The notes beneath the pieces are model-generated. The model did no database searches, was not told the origin of the DNA, and saw only the letters and a list, made by a program, of their open reading frames with translations. From Phyllobacterium sp. 21LDTY02-6 (GTDB taxonomy: Bacteria > Pseudomonadota > Alphaproteobacteria > Rhizobiales > Rhizobiaceae): 64,000 bases of DNA. The stretch is from assembly GCF_023554255.2 (NCBI RefSeq), contig NZ_JAMJWD020000007.1:281973-345972 (forward strand). The letters are read 5' to 3'. The translations under genes were made by a program, and so were the position numbers. Positions 25,823-35,276 of the stretch are shown here, in pieces (positions within the stretch are counted from its first letter, which is position 1; the number at the start of each line of letters is the position of its first letter).

Positions 25823-26412
25823 AATGGCGGGTCGGTGAGATGACGGGTTGGCACGCCGAAATCGTTGAGCCCGGAGCGGTGGGCGGCGGCGGCTGGCTTG
25901 ATCCGGCTGGCGGGGCATTTGCAGCGTCCTCGCCAATGACGGATCTGGCAGAAGGCATGGCGGGGGCAAGTCGAGATGGTGATTGGGGGTCAGGAAACCG
26001 GCGACTGATGCGCCGGGGCCTGCCGATGACCGGACTTCAAAGTCCCGCCAGCGGTGCCTGGTGCCCCGCATGAGCGACGGCGAGAGTTGATCGGCTCGAA
26101 TGATTCGAGCGACGGAGATATGGAGTGAATACACACCGCATGCCTGTTGCCGATGATGGATCGCAGCTTGCGCGGGACAAGTCGAGATGGTGATTGGTTG
26201 CCGGGGTCAGGAAGCCGGCGACTGATGCGCCACTCGATCCGGCTGACGGGCAAAGGAGAAAACCGTGGATGCTCACCCCTCGATTGCAGCCATGTTGAAT
26301 GCGGCGCGGTTGAAGGCAGCGCGCGGTTGAAGGCAGCGCTGGGGGACAGCTTGAATTTGGATTGGCCGCGTGCGTGGCAGTTTGCGCCGATAACCGGCGC
26401 TAAGGAGGAAAA
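25823..26412. other. Gene-free gap with a direct repeat pair
   Basis: 590 bases without a supported gene. It contains two imperfect copies of a ~45-base sequence (25972-26013 and 26178-26230) starting CAAGTCGAGATGGTGATTG and ending CCGGCGACTGATGCGCC. They look like remnants of a dispersed repeat. Frames reading through are degenerate. Confidence 0.6.
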
Positions 26413-26778
26413 ATGAATATTCACCGTGGATTTGTCGCTATTGGCGGGTTGATCGGGGCCGGCGGCATTGCCTCCTATGCGGCCGCGGCGCATTCGCCCA
26501 GCGGCCACATCGCCACGATCGCCCCGATGCTGCTGATCCATGCGCCGGTGTTCCTGGCTCTTTCGCCGCTGGCGCGGATCAATCGCGCCGCGCTGCTCGG
26601 CGGCCTGATCCTGGCGCTCGGCCTGTTGCTGTTCGTCGGCGACCTGTTCTCCCGCGATCTCACCGGCGCGAGGGCGTTTGCCTTTGCGGCGCCACTCGGT
26701 GGTTCGCTGCTGATCATCGGCTGGCTCGGCATCGCCGCCACCGCCTTCCGCGCCCTCGATTTCCAACGGGGTTCCTGA
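26413..26778 (+). CDS. DUF423-type membrane protein
   Basis: 121-residue inner-membrane protein with four predicted helices: GFVAIGGLIGAGGIASYAA, IAPMLLIHAPVFLALSPL, AALLGGLILALGLLLFVGDL and APLGGSLLIIGWLGIAAT. The helix 4 pattern PxGGxxxIxGW is the DUF423 (YgdD) signature. AGGAGG lies 6 nt upstream of the ATG. Function of the family is unknown. Confidence 0.7.
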   Translation: MNIHRGFVAIGGLIGAGGIASYAAAAHSPSGHIATIAPMLLIHAPVFLALSPLARINRAALLGGLILALGLLLFVGDLFSRDLTGARAFAFAAPLGGSLLIIGWLGIAATAFRALDFQRGS

Positions 26779-27102
26779 TCTCTCTCCAACTGGTGCCAAC
26801 CTCCCATTGTCCAAGGGGTCGCATGATCAAGGGGTCGCATGATATTGTTGCCACCCCGAGGTCGACAAAAGGGGATTGCACCACCGCCCCGCGTGCTTCG
26901 ACAAGCCCGGCATGAGGGGGGTGGAGGCCCGGCATGAGGGGGCGGGAACTCAGCATGAGGGGGTGGAGGCCCGGCATGAGGGGGTGGAGAGGCCCGGCAT
27001 GAGGGAGGTTGAGTCGGCATGAGGGGGGAGAGAATGGCAGGGTGGTAGTTCTGTGAGGTTCCCATCTCTGGCTCCCTGCTTTCCTGCAAACAACAATTTA
27101 CC

Positions 27103-27203
27103 CTCATGCTGAGCCCGTCGAAGCACGCGCTTCATTCATGCAACCCCCTCCTTTTTGGCGCGCTGCATCAGTACAGTGCGTGCTTCGACAAGCTCAGCAT
27201 GAG
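27103..27203. repeat. Palindromic repeat element, copy 2
   Basis: Arms CTCATGCTGAGCCCGTCGAAG and CTTCGACAAGCTCAGCATGAG, internal part with CCCCTCCTTTTTGGCGCGCTGC. Part of the tandem array. Confidence 0.8.
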
Positions 27204-27365
27204 GGAGGTTGAGTCAGCATGAGGGGTGGAGGCCCGGCATGAGGGGTGGAGGCCCGGCATGAGGGGGTTGGAGGCCCAGCATGAGGGAAGTAGACAATGG
27301 CACGGTGATAGCTTTGTGAGGTTTCCATCTCTGGCTCCCTGCTTTCCTGCAAACAGCAATTTACC

Positions 27366-27466
27366 CTCATGCTGAGCCCGTCGAAGCACGCGCTTCATTC
27401 ATGCAACCCCCTCCTTTTTGGCGCGCTGCATCAGTATAGTGCGTGCTTCGACAAGCTCAGCATGAG
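27366..27466. repeat. Palindromic repeat element, copy 3
   Basis: Nearly identical to the copy at 27103-27203, 263 bases away, including the internal sequence; the high identity points to a recent tandem duplication of the whole region. Confidence 0.8.
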
Positions 27467-27647
27467 GGAGGTTGAGTCAGCATGAGGGTGGATGCCCGGC
27501 ATGAGGGGGTATAAAATGGCAGGGCGGTAGCTTCGTGAGGTTTCCATCTCTGGCTCCCTGCTTTCCTGCGGGTGGCAAGATTGTGAGATCATGAGATTGT
27601 GAGATTGCACCTCCGTTCGAGTCGGTTGGCGACAGGCAAGTGAGCGG

Positions 27648-28160
27648 TCACCCGGCATCGGGCGCGGCGTCGGCCTTTTGCTTGTCCTTCAGCCGGGCAT
27701 TGCACAATTTATAATAGCCGCCGCCCTTCTCGATCCAGCGCGTGCCGCCGAGGCGATCGGCCTTTTTCAGCGCGTGATATTCTTCGAGGCAGGTGTGCAT
27801 GCGCCCCTGCGATGGCTTCTCGCCGGCGAATTTCCCGGCAATGGCGGTGGGAAAGCTCAAATCCGCCGCCTTGTGCTCCAGCGCCGGAGCAGAAGCACCT
27901 GCAGATCCGGAATTTCCGCTCTTTGCGTCTCCGGGCACGGTTTCGGTTGTGGCGGCATCGCCATCCGAGCCATCCGCCGGGGGCGCAGCCCCGCAATTCG
28001 CCTTGCGGAAATCCTTCCAGCCCAGCACCTCGCCGGCGACCTGCGCGGCCTTATATTTAACGCTGCACTCCTTCATGCTCATTGCCGCCGCGCCACCCAG
28101 CGGCATCGCTGCGAAAGCGAGGCAAAGCAAAAGAAAACGGGCGAGACGGGCGTCCAACAT
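27648..28160 (-). CDS. Exported cysteine-containing protein of unknown function
   Basis: 170-residue secreted protein. Signal peptide MLDARLARFLLLCLAFAAMPLGGAAA, then a conserved-looking module KECSVKYKAAQVAGEVLGWKDFRKANCG with two Cys, a low-complexity Ser/Ala/Thr/Asp linker (residues about 65-105), and a second module HTCLEEYHALKKADRLGG...YYKLCNARL with two Cys. The two modules have the same Cx(n)Y-K layout and look like an internal duplication. Similar CxxxYKAAxxxG modules are frequent in small rhizobial periplasmic proteins. The ATG at 28160 gives the best signal peptide. Confidence 0.65.
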   Translation of the reverse strand: MLDARLARFLLLCLAFAAMPLGGAAAMSMKECSVKYKAAQVAGEVLGWKDFRKANCGAAPPADGSDGDAATTETVPGDAKSGNSGSAGASAPALEHKAADLSFPTAIAGKFAGEKPSQGRMHTCLEEYHALKKADRLGGTRWIEKGGGYYKLCNARLKDKQKADAAPDAG

Positions 28161-28331
28161 GGATGATCCTGCAATGAATGAAACAAACCAATGAATAAAA
28201 CAAACCACGGAATAGACCGCGCGACGAATATGCCCGGAGCCTATAGCGCGCCGCACGCCAACACCATCCATACCTTCGTCTAAACCCTCCCTGCCCGGAT
28301 GTCGGCGCGGCGAACCGGATGGCAGCGGGCC

Positions 28332-28363
28332 TTGAATTAATTGAACGTTCGTTTTATTAATTC
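28332..28363 (+). promoter_or_regulatory. Promoter/operator of the leucine-degradation regulator
   Basis: TTGAAT (28332-28337), 17-base spacer, TATTAA (28355-28360). A dyad with outer arms GAATTAAT (28334-28341) and ATTAATTC (28356-28363) and an inner palindrome GAACGTTC (28343-28350) covers it. The ATG at 28367 is where transcription should begin. Confidence 0.55.
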
Positions 28364-28366
28364 TTC

Positions 28367-29023
28367 ATGGCACGCACCACGGGTTCCGAAGGCGGCAAGA
28401 CGCGCAGCGCGATCGAGGCCGCGGCAAAGCGGCTCATCGCCCGCACCGGCTATGAGGCGATGTCGATGCGCCGGCTGGCCGATGAGGTCGGCGTGCAGCC
28501 GGCGGCGTTCTATCGCTATTATTCCAACAAGCAGCAGCTGCTGCATTCGCTGATGCATGGCCATATGGAGCGGCTGCTCGGCGCGTGGCGGGCGGAGGAC
28601 CCGGTCGAGGATGCACCGGCGCAGCGGCTCGCGGCCTTCATCCGCTTCCACATCCATTATCATATCGAGCGGCGCGAGGATGTGCACATCGCCAATATGG
28701 AGCTGCGCAGCCTCGATGCGGCGAACCGCGCGACCATCGTGGCGCTGCGTTCCGACTATGAGGGCAGCCTGCGCGCCATTCTCGATGCGGGCGTCGGGCG
28801 CGGCGATTTCGCCATCGACGACATAGCGCTGGCGGCGCGGGCGATCATCGCCATGACGACGGGGGTCAATGTCTGGTTCCGCAAGGATGACAGGCTTTCC
28901 GTCACGGAAATCGCCGAAGGTTACGTCAATCTCGGCATGCGCCTTGTTGGCGCCAAGAAGATCAATGCAGATGCAGCGGGAGGCAGAAATGTACCAGTCG
29001 GGCCTAAGATTCGGATTCTCTGA
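28367..29023 (+). CDS. TetR-family regulator of leucine/isovalerate catabolism
   Basis: 218-residue regulator with a TetR DNA-binding domain ([32 protein letters not shown], residues about 25-57) and an acyl-CoA-type C-terminal domain by context. It overlaps the isovaleryl-CoA dehydrogenase start by 35 bases, so the two are co-transcribed. No ribosome binding site precedes the ATG, and the promoter position suggests a leaderless message. By analogy to regulators of liu genes it probably senses an isovaleryl- or related acyl-CoA and represses its own operon; this is inference. Confidence 0.82.
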   Translation: MARTTGSEGGKTRSAIEAAAKRLIARTGYEAMSMRRLADEVGVQPAAFYRYYSNKQQLLHSLMHGHMERLLGAWRAEDPVEDAPAQRLAAFIRFHIHYHIERREDVHIANMELRSLDAANRATIVALRSDYEGSLRAILDAGVGRGDFAIDDIALAARAIIAMTTGVNVWFRKDDRLSVTEIAEGYVNLGMRLVGAKKINADAAGGRNVPVGPKIRIL

Positions 29024-30152
29024 CGAGATCGAGGCATTGCGCGAAACCGTGCACCGCTTCGCACAGGAGAGGATTGCGCCGCTGGCGGCGGAAACCGACA
29101 GGAACAACCAGTTCCCCATGCAGCTGTGGCAGGAGCTCGGCGCGCTCGGCCTCCTGGGCATGACCGCCGATCCGCAATTCGGCGGCTCGGGGCTCGGCTA
29201 TCTTGCCCACACGATCGCCATGGAGGAGATTTCCCGCGCCTCTGCATCCATCGGCCTGTCCTATGGCGCCCATTCCAATCTCTGCGTCAACCAGATCAAT
29301 CGCTGGGGCAGCGAAGCGCAGAAGGCGCGCTATCTGCCGAAATTGTGCTCCGGCGAGAATGTCGGCGCGCTGGCCATGTCCGAGCCCGGCGCCGGTTCCG
29401 ATGTCGTGTCGATGAAATTGCGGGCCGACAAGAAGAACGACCGCTATGTGCTCAACGGCAACAAGATGTGGATCACCAACGGCCCCGATGCGGATACGCT
29501 CGTGGTCTATGCGAGGAGCGACCCCGCCGCCGGTTCGCGCGGCATAACAGCCTTCCTGGTCGAGAAGGGCAACAAGGGCTTCACCACGGCGCAGAAGCTG
29601 GACAAGCTCGGCATGCGCGGCTCCAATACGTGCGAGCTGGTCTTCGAGGATTGCGAGATCCCGTTCGAGAACGTGCTCGGCGAGGAAGGCATGGGCGTGA
29701 AGATCCTGATGTCCGGGCTCGATTACGAGCGCGTGGTGCTGTCGGGCGGGCCGCTCGGCATCATGGCCGCCTGTCTCGATGTCGTCGTGCCCTATGTGCA
29801 TGAGCGCAGGCAGTTCGGCCAGCCGATCGGCGAGTTCCAGCTGATGCAGGGCAAGCTTGCCGACATGTACACGACGATGAACGCGTCGCGCGCCTATGTC
29901 TATGCCGTCGCCGCCGCCTGCGATCGCGGCGAGACCACGCGCAAGGATGCGGCCGGCTGCATCCTTTATGCGGCGGAAAAGGCCACATGGTGCGCGCTCG
30001 AAGCCATCCAGGCCCTTGGCGGCAACGGCTATATCAATGATTATCCGACCGGGCGCCTGCTTCGCGACGCCAAGCTCTACGAGATCGGCGCCGGCACCAG
30101 CGAAATCCGCCGCATGCTGATCGGCCGCGAAATATTCGGGGAAAGCGCCTGA
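28989..30152 (+). CDS. Isovaleryl-CoA dehydrogenase
   Basis: Oxidises isovaleryl-CoA to 3-methylcrotonyl-CoA in leucine breakdown, passing electrons to ETF. The 387-residue protein has the acyl-CoA dehydrogenase layout: N-terminal helices, [20 protein letters not shown] and [17 protein letters not shown] for FAD binding, and C-terminal [21 protein letters not shown]. The catalytic Glu lies at 247 in [14 protein letters not shown], the non-canonical position typical of isovaleryl-CoA dehydrogenases rather than other family members. ATG at 28989 gives [19 protein letters not shown]. The ETF-ubiquinone oxidoreductase at 42890 would complete electron transfer. Confidence 0.92.
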   Translation: MYQSGLRFGFSDEIEALRETVHRFAQERIAPLAAETDRNNQFPMQLWQELGALGLLGMTADPQFGGSGLGYLAHTIAMEEISRASASIGLSYGAHSNLCVNQINRWGSEAQKARYLPKLCSGENVGALAMSEPGAGSDVVSMKLRADKKNDRYVLNGNKMWITNGPDADTLVVYARSDPAAGSRGITAFLVEKGNKGFTTAQKLDKLGMRGSNTCELVFEDCEIPFENVLGEEGMGVKILMSGLDYERVVLSGGPLGIMAACLDVVVPYVHERRQFGQPIGEFQLMQGKLADMYTTMNASRAYVYAVAAACDRGETTRKDAAGCILYAAEKATWCALEAIQALGGNGYINDYPTGRLLRDAKLYEIGAGTSEIRRMLIGREIFGESA

Positions 30153-30246
30153 GACGAAAGAATTTTCCCGGCCGGCCGCTATCGGGAAAAGCCAACAGGA
30201 AATAGCCCACAGGAATTAGCCCACAGGAATCAGGCAAGGAATCAGA

Positions 30247-31854
30247 ATGACCATTCTCACCTCGCAAATCTCCACTTCCACCGAGACCTTCTCCGAGAAT
30301 GCGGCGCGGATGCGGGCGCTGGTCGCGGAGATCCGCGAAACGGCGGCGGAGGTCGAGCTCGGCGGTTCGGAGGAGGCGCGCCAGCGGCATACGGCCCGCG
30401 GCAAGCTGCTGCCGCGCGAGAGGCTGGCGCAATTGCTGGATGCGGGCTCGCCCTTCCTGGAGATCGGCCAGTTCGCCGCCTGGGGCATGTATGGCGACAG
30501 CATCGCCGCGGCGGGGCTCATCGCCGGCATTGGCCGCGTCTCCGGCAAGGAGGTGATGATCATCGTCAACGACGCCACGGTGAAGGGCGGCACCTATTAT
30601 CCCCTCACCGTGAAGAAGCATTTGCGGGCGCAGGAAATCGCGCTCGAAAACAACCTGCCCTGCCTCTACCTCGTCGATTCCGGCGGCGCCAATCTGCCGA
30701 ACCAGGACGAGGTGTTTCCCGACAGGGAACATTTCGGCCGCATCTTCTACAACCAGGCCAACATGTCGGCGGCGGGCATACCGCAGATCGCCGTCGTCAT
30801 GGGATCGTGCACGGCGGGCGGCGCCTATGTGCCGGCCATGTCGGAAGAGACGATCATGGTGAAGAACCAGGCGACGATCTTCCTCGGCGGCCCGCCGCTG
30901 GTCAAGGCCGCGACGGGCGAGGACGTCACCGCCGAGGAGCTTGGCGGCGCCGACCTGCACACGCGCGAATCCGGCGTTGCCGACCATTATGCGGTGGATG
31001 ACGTCCATGCGCTGATGCAGGCGCGGCGCATCGTCGGAAACCTCAATCGCAAGAAGGAGATAGCGCTCGACCTTCGCAAACCGATTCCGCCGCTTTACGA
31101 TCAGGACGAGCTCTATGGCATCGTCCCGACCGACCTGCGCCAGCCCTATGACGTGCGCGAGCTGATCGCCCGCATTGTCGACGGCTCCGAATTCGACGAG
31201 TTCAAGAAGAATTACGGCGCGACGCTCGTCACCGGCTTCGCCCATCTCTACGGCATGCCCGTCGGCATCATCGCCAATAATGGCGTGCTCTTTTCCGAAA
31301 GCGCGCTGAAAGGCACGCATTTCATCGAGCTTTGCGTGCAACGCGGCATTCCGCTGGTGTTCCTGCAGAATATCACCGGCTTCATGGTCGGCCGCTCCTA
31401 CGAGGCGCGCGGCATCGCCAAGGATGGCGCCAAGCTGGTCACGGCGGTCGCCACCGCCAGGGTGCCGAAGGTGACGATGATCGTCGGCGGCTCGTTCGGC
31501 GCGGGCAATTACGGCATGTGCGGACGCGCCTTCTCGCCGCGCTTCCTGTGGATGTGGCCGAATGCGCGCATTTCGGTCATGGGCGGCGAACAGGCGGCAA
31601 CCGTGCTGGCACTGGTGAAGCGCGAGGGCATGGAGCGCAAGGGCGGCACGTGGTCGGCCGAGGAGGAAGCCGCCTTCCGCGCACCGATCCTCGAAAAATA
31701 CGAGCGCGAGGGCCACCCGCTCTATTCCTCGGCACGGCTCTGGGACGACGGCATAATCGACCCGGCGAAGAGCCGCGAGGTGCTGGCGCTTTCGCTCTCC
31801 GCCGCCCTGAACGCCGCGCCGCAAGCCACGCGCTTCGGCACGTTCAGGATGTGA
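30247..31854 (+). CDS. Methylcrotonyl-CoA carboxylase, carboxyltransferase (beta) subunit
   Basis: 535-residue carboxyltransferase that moves CO2 from biotin to 3-methylcrotonyl-CoA. Crotonase-fold signatures of acyl-CoA carboxyltransferases are present: [30 protein letters not shown] and [17 protein letters not shown] in the N half, and [19 protein letters not shown] with [14 protein letters not shown] in the C half; the QDEVFPD segment is typical of the methylcrotonyl and geranyl class. It stands between the dehydrogenase and the biotin subunit, 94 nt after the first. Confidence 0.93.
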   Translation: MTILTSQISTSTETFSENAARMRALVAEIRETAAEVELGGSEEARQRHTARGKLLPRERLAQLLDAGSPFLEIGQFAAWGMYGDSIAAAGLIAGIGRVSGKEVMIIVNDATVKGGTYYPLTVKKHLRAQEIALENNLPCLYLVDSGGANLPNQDEVFPDREHFGRIFYNQANMSAAGIPQIAVVMGSCTAGGAYVPAMSEETIMVKNQATIFLGGPPLVKAATGEDVTAEELGGADLHTRESGVADHYAVDDVHALMQARRIVGNLNRKKEIALDLRKPIPPLYDQDELYGIVPTDLRQPYDVRELIARIVDGSEFDEFKKNYGATLVTGFAHLYGMPVGIIANNGVLFSESALKGTHFIELCVQRGIPLVFLQNITGFMVGRSYEARGIAKDGAKLVTAVATARVPKVTMIVGGSFGAGNYGMCGRAFSPRFLWMWPNARISVMGGEQAATVLALVKREGMERKGGTWSAEEEAAFRAPILEKYEREGHPLYSSARLWDDGIIDPAKSREVLALSLSAALNAAPQATRFGTFRM

Positions 31855-31934
31855 CGGGACCCGCGACATACCACTTCCTTCGGGCTTACCGCCAACCGCG
31901 GAGCAAGCCCGATGTCCAAGGAGAGAGACCGACA

Positions 31935-33965
31935 ATGACAACAAGCTTCTCGAAGATCCTGGTCGCCAATCGCGGCGAGATCGCCTGCCGGATCATGCGC
32001 ACGGCACAGAGGATGGGGATCGCCACCGTCGCGGTCTATTCGGATGCCGATGCGAAGGCGCTGCACGTGGCCATGGCGGACGAGGCGGTCAATATCGGCC
32101 CTGCCCCGGTCACCGACAGCTATTTGCGGGCCGACAAGATCATCGAGGCGGCATTGCACACGGGCGCCGACGCCATCCACCCCGGCTACGGGTTCCTCTC
32201 CGAGAATCCCGGTTTCGTCGATGCCGTCACCAAGGCCGGCCTCGTCTTCATCGGCCCTTCGGCGGAAGCGATCAGGGCCATGGGGTTGAAGGACGCCGCC
32301 AAGCGGCTGATGGAAAAGGCCGGCGTGCCCGTCGTCCCGGGCTATCACGGCGAGGCGCAGGAACTGGTGGTGCTCGCCTCCAAGGCAAGGGAGATCGGCT
32401 ATCCGGTGCTGATCAAGGCGCGCGCCGGCGGTGGCGGCAAGGGCATGCGCAAGGTGGACGATCCCGATGATTTCGCCGAGGCGCTGGGCAGCGCCCGCCG
32501 CGAGGCCAAGAGCGCCTTCGGCGACGATCGCGTGCTGGTGGAGAAATATATTGCCAAGCCGCGCCATATCGAAGTGCAGGTCTTCGGCGACAATCACGGC
32601 AATGTGGTGCATCTCTTCGAGCGCGACTGCTCGCTGCAGCGGCGGCACCAGAAGGTGATCGAGGAAGCGCCCGCCCCGGGCATCACCGACGAGATGCGCG
32701 CGGCGATGACCGGCGCCGCCGTGAAGGCCGCCCGCGCCATCAGCTATTCCGGCGCCGGCACGATAGAATTCATCGTCGACGCGACCGAGGGCCTGCAGCC
32801 GGACCGCTTCTGGTTCATGGAAATGAACACGCGCCTGCAGGTGGAGCATCCCGTGACCGAGATGGTCACCGGGCTCGATCTGGTGGAGTGGCAATTGCGC
32901 GTCGCGGCCGGCGAGGCCCTGCCGCTTTCACAGGCGCAGATCAGGCTCGACGGCCATGCTGTCGAGGCGCGTCTCTATGCGGAAGACCCGGCCCGCAGCT
33001 TCCTGCCGGCCGTCGGCACGCTGCACCATATCGCCTTCCCTGAAGCCGCCGGCAGCGGCGCCATCCGCATTGAGACCGGCGTGCGCAGCGGCGATGAAAT
33101 ATCGCCGTTCTACGACCCGATGATCGCCAAGATCGTGGTGCGCGCCGCCTCGCGCAGCGAAGCGCTGGCGACGATGAGCGATGCGCTGCTCCACACCGAG
33201 ATCGCCGGCACCATCACCAATGCGGGGTTCCTCGCCGCGCTCGCCGCCCAGGCCGATTTCGTCGCGGGCGATGTCGATACGGGCCTGATCGACAGGAATG
33301 TCGACAGCCTCATCACCCGCGCCGCAGCGCCGGAGGGCGCGCGGGAACTTGCCATATTGGCGGCAAGCGGCCTGCTGGAGCCTGCGCCCGGGGGCGACCC
33401 GTGGTCGGACCTTCGCGGCTACAGCAATCTCGGCACGCAGTCCTATCCGGTGCTGCTCAAGACGGAAACCGGCGTCGAGCGCCACAATGTCAGGATCATT
33501 GGGGGCGGAATCGGGGGAAGCGGGCGAACGACAATCGGCGGCGCCGGGCATTTCGGCATGGACGGGCCCGATGGCACGACCGAACTGCGCGTGCGCCGCG
33601 ACGGGCCGCATTGGCATGTGGTCGGCAGGCATGTGAACATGCGGGCGAAAACTGTGGCCGTTCCGAACGGCATCGCGGTGCTTTCCGGCGGTACGGTGGC
33701 AAGCTTCGCGCTGGCCGATCCGTTCCTGCTGGCCGAGGAGGCCGCCCATGCGGGCGACAGGCTGAACGCGCCGATGCCGGGGCTGGTCAAATCGGTGCGC
33801 GCCACGAGCGGCGATACGGTGCGCAAGGGCCAGATCCTGCTGGTGCTCGAGGCGATGAAGATGGAGCACACGATCACCGCGCCGCATGACGGCAAGATCC
33901 TGGAGATCGTCGCTGAAAACACGCAGGTCAAGGAGAACGCCGCACTGGTGCGCTTCGCCGAATAA
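31935..33965 (+). CDS. Methylcrotonyl-CoA carboxylase, biotin-containing (alpha) subunit
   Basis: 676-residue subunit combining biotin carboxylase and biotin carrier. N-terminal ILVANRGEIACRIMRTA, ATP-grasp loop KARAGGGGKGMR, catalytic EMNTRLQVEHPVTEM, then a BT-like linker domain and a C-terminal lipoyl-type domain with the biotinylated Lys642 in LEAMKMEHT, 34 residues from the end as usual. Start at ATG 31935 (GGAGAGAGACC upstream). It ends the operon: no methylglutaconyl-CoA hydratase or HMG-CoA lyase follows, unlike complete liu operons. Confidence 0.93.
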   Translation: MTTSFSKILVANRGEIACRIMRTAQRMGIATVAVYSDADAKALHVAMADEAVNIGPAPVTDSYLRADKIIEAALHTGADAIHPGYGFLSENPGFVDAVTKAGLVFIGPSAEAIRAMGLKDAAKRLMEKAGVPVVPGYHGEAQELVVLASKAREIGYPVLIKARAGGGGKGMRKVDDPDDFAEALGSARREAKSAFGDDRVLVEKYIAKPRHIEVQVFGDNHGNVVHLFERDCSLQRRHQKVIEEAPAPGITDEMRAAMTGAAVKAARAISYSGAGTIEFIVDATEGLQPDRFWFMEMNTRLQVEHPVTEMVTGLDLVEWQLRVAAGEALPLSQAQIRLDGHAVEARLYAEDPARSFLPAVGTLHHIAFPEAAGSGAIRIETGVRSGDEISPFYDPMIAKIVVRAASRSEALATMSDALLHTEIAGTITNAGFLAALAAQADFVAGDVDTGLIDRNVDSLITRAAAPEGARELAILAASGLLEPAPGGDPWSDLRGYSNLGTQSYPVLLKTETGVERHNVRIIGGGIGGSGRTTIGGAGHFGMDGPDGTTELRVRRDGPHWHVVGRHVNMRAKTVAVPNGIAVLSGGTVASFALADPFLLAEEAAHAGDRLNAPMPGLVKSVRATSGDTVRKGQILLVLEAMKMEHTITAPHDGKILEIVAENTQVKENAALVRFAE

Positions 33966-34036
33966 GGTGGCGGTAAGGTTGGGAGCTTGGGTCTGAAGCC
34001 TTGCGGAACTACCTCCTTGCAATCAACCCAATTTCC

Positions 34037-34147
34037 CTCATCCTGAGCCTGGTGAGCCTGCCGAACCACGAAGGGCGCAGCAACGTTTGTGCAGTCTCTT
34101 TTTTGGTTGCATCAAAATAGTGCGTGCTTCGACAAGCTCAGCATGAG
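34037..34147. repeat. Palindromic repeat element, copy 4
   Basis: Left arm CTCATCCTGAGCCTGGTGAG is interrupted by a small insertion relative to other copies; right arm CTTCGACAAGCTCAGCATGAG. Internal GGGCGCAGCAACGTTTGTGC. Confidence 0.75.
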
Positions 34148-34248
34148 GGAGGTTGGCTCAGCATGAGGGGATTGATTTGATGGCGGGAGGGTTGGGAGCT
34201 TGGGTCTGAAACCTCGCAGAACTACCTCCTTGCAATCAAACCCAACCC

Positions 34249-34343
34249 CTCATCCTGAGCTTGTCGAAGGGCGCAGCAACGGTGGTGCAGTCCCTTTTTT
34301 GGTTGCATCAAAATAGTGCGTGCTTCGACAGGCTCAGCATGAG
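34249..34343. repeat. Palindromic repeat element, copy 5
   Basis: Arms CTCATCCTGAGCTTGTCGAAG and CTTCGACAGGCTCAGCATGAG, internal CAGTCCCTTTTTTGGTTGC. About 210 bases from copy 4, with shared flanks (GAACTACCTCCTTGCAATCA), so the flank was duplicated together with the element. Confidence 0.8.
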
Positions 34344-34440
34344 GGAGGTGGGGTGCAATCTCTTGTTGGAGATGCAGAATAAGCAAAACCCTCACCACGC
34401 CCGCGAAAATCGCGCCTGGTCATTGAAAATGGGGGGAGAC

Positions 34441-34735
34441 GGGCGGTCTTCAGCGCGTCAGTATTATAGTCAGGGTCGAGGTCCGAAGACCGCCCGCGAC
34501 GTCTTTGCCTGCCATTGTTGCGCTTGTCAGACGCAACAACCCGGAAAACGAAGCGCTACCTCCGTTTCCTTCTGCAGTTTGCCGGTCAATCGGGGTTGTC
34601 ACTTCCGACTGTCCGGCAACGCCACCCTTTCCCAGCTTGTCGAAACAGCTCCGGAAGCTGCTCCCCCACTGGAAAGGACCTGCACAGAATAACCCGGTTT
34701 CAAAGTGGTGGGATAAGTTTCCATTTATCCCACCA
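34441..34735. other. Cluster of three perfect hairpins, possible structured RNA or element remnant
   Basis: Arms: GGGCGGTCTTC (34441-34451) with GAAGACCGCCC (34485-34495); TTGTTGCG (34515-34522) with CGCAACAA (34532-34539); TGGTGGGATAA (34706-34716) with TTATCCCACCA (34725-34735). All are perfect. No promoter or U-tail was identified. Confidence 0.4.
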
Positions 34736-34870
34736 GAGGGGACGTGTGTTGCATAAATGATGTGCGTGCTTCGTGCTTCGACAAGCTCAGCATGAGGGGC
34801 TCAGGATGAAGCCGACCGGGGGAGAAAGCTCACCCCCGCATATGCCCGGAACGAAGTGGCTGGTTGGCGC

Positions 34871-35056
34871 CTAGTTGGCGCCCTTGCGCGGCAGATTGGC
34901 GATGGCCGTTTCCACGGCAGCGATATTCAGCTCCAGGGTCGCGATTTTCTGCAATGTGTTATTATCAGGAAATGCCTTGGACTTGGCACAGGTCGCAATG
35001 AGTTGCGTCTGCGCATCGGTCAGGCTCGACAATAGTCTCTCAAGATCTTCCTGCAT
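34871..35056 (-). CDS. Small helical hypothetical protein, 61 residues
   Basis: Starts MQEDLERLLSSLTDAQTQ and ends AIANLPRKGAN. The heptad-like spacing of Leu/Ile (TLQKIATLELNIAAVETAI) suggests a short coiled coil. A GGAA lies 6 nt before this ATG; a second in-frame ATG at 35071 has no such site. Not recognised as any known family. Confidence 0.5.
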   Translation of the reverse strand: MQEDLERLLSSLTDAQTQLIATCAKSKAFPDNNTLQKIATLELNIAAVETAIANLPRKGAN

Positions 35057-35192
35057 GCGTATTCCATTCATTTACAACTGAGGCACACGCTTTAGTTGTG
35101 CCTTCATTCCTATTCCAATACGCGAAAAGGCGGAAAATTGTCAAAGAACAAACGGCGCCGTAAACAAATATTTTGTTAGTAGAACAAAAGAA

Positions 35193-35246
35193 CTAGACTT
35201 ATTCCAGGGGTCTGCAGGCACGAACCTGAGTTGTAATAAAGTCTAG
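35193..35246. other. Isolated stem-loop in AT-rich spacer
   Basis: CTAGACTTATT (35193-35203) pairs with AATAAAGTCTAG (35235-35246), one bulge, 31-base loop. It lies between two minus-strand small genes, just past the end of the Sel1-like gene, in a locally AT-rich stretch. It may be a terminator of that gene or part of a small RNA. Confidence 0.4.
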
Positions 35247-35276
35247 CCTGAGCGTCGCGATTACTCAAGGTTGTGT

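Larger units (their letters stand above)
26779..27647. repeat. Repeat-rich gap with tandem arrays
   Basis: 869 bases with no supported gene. From 26897 to 27025 a short motif around GGTGGAGGCCCGGCATGAGGG is reiterated about six times. From 27031 a larger unit (GTGAGGTTTCCATCTCTGGC, then CTCCCTGCTTTCCTGC) starts again at about 27294 and 27512, so two and a third copies lie in tandem, each of the first two carrying one palindromic element. Confidence 0.8.
33966..34870. other. Gene-free region with repeats and three hairpins
   Basis: 905 bases with no supported gene. 34037-34147 and 34249-34343 are palindromic elements; 34776-34796 is a lone right arm. Between them lie three separate perfect stem-loops (34441-34495, 34515-34539, 34706-34735). 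Frames across 34261-34760 are short, overlapping and lack start sites. Confidence 0.6.

Noticed and set aside
26880..27620. CRISPR-like array
   Set aside because: Repeats are of mixed length and palindromic, spacers are not unique or of constant size, and no cas genes are present.
34261..34760. Several overlapping short frames
   Set aside because: They read through palindromic repeats and hairpins and lack start sites.
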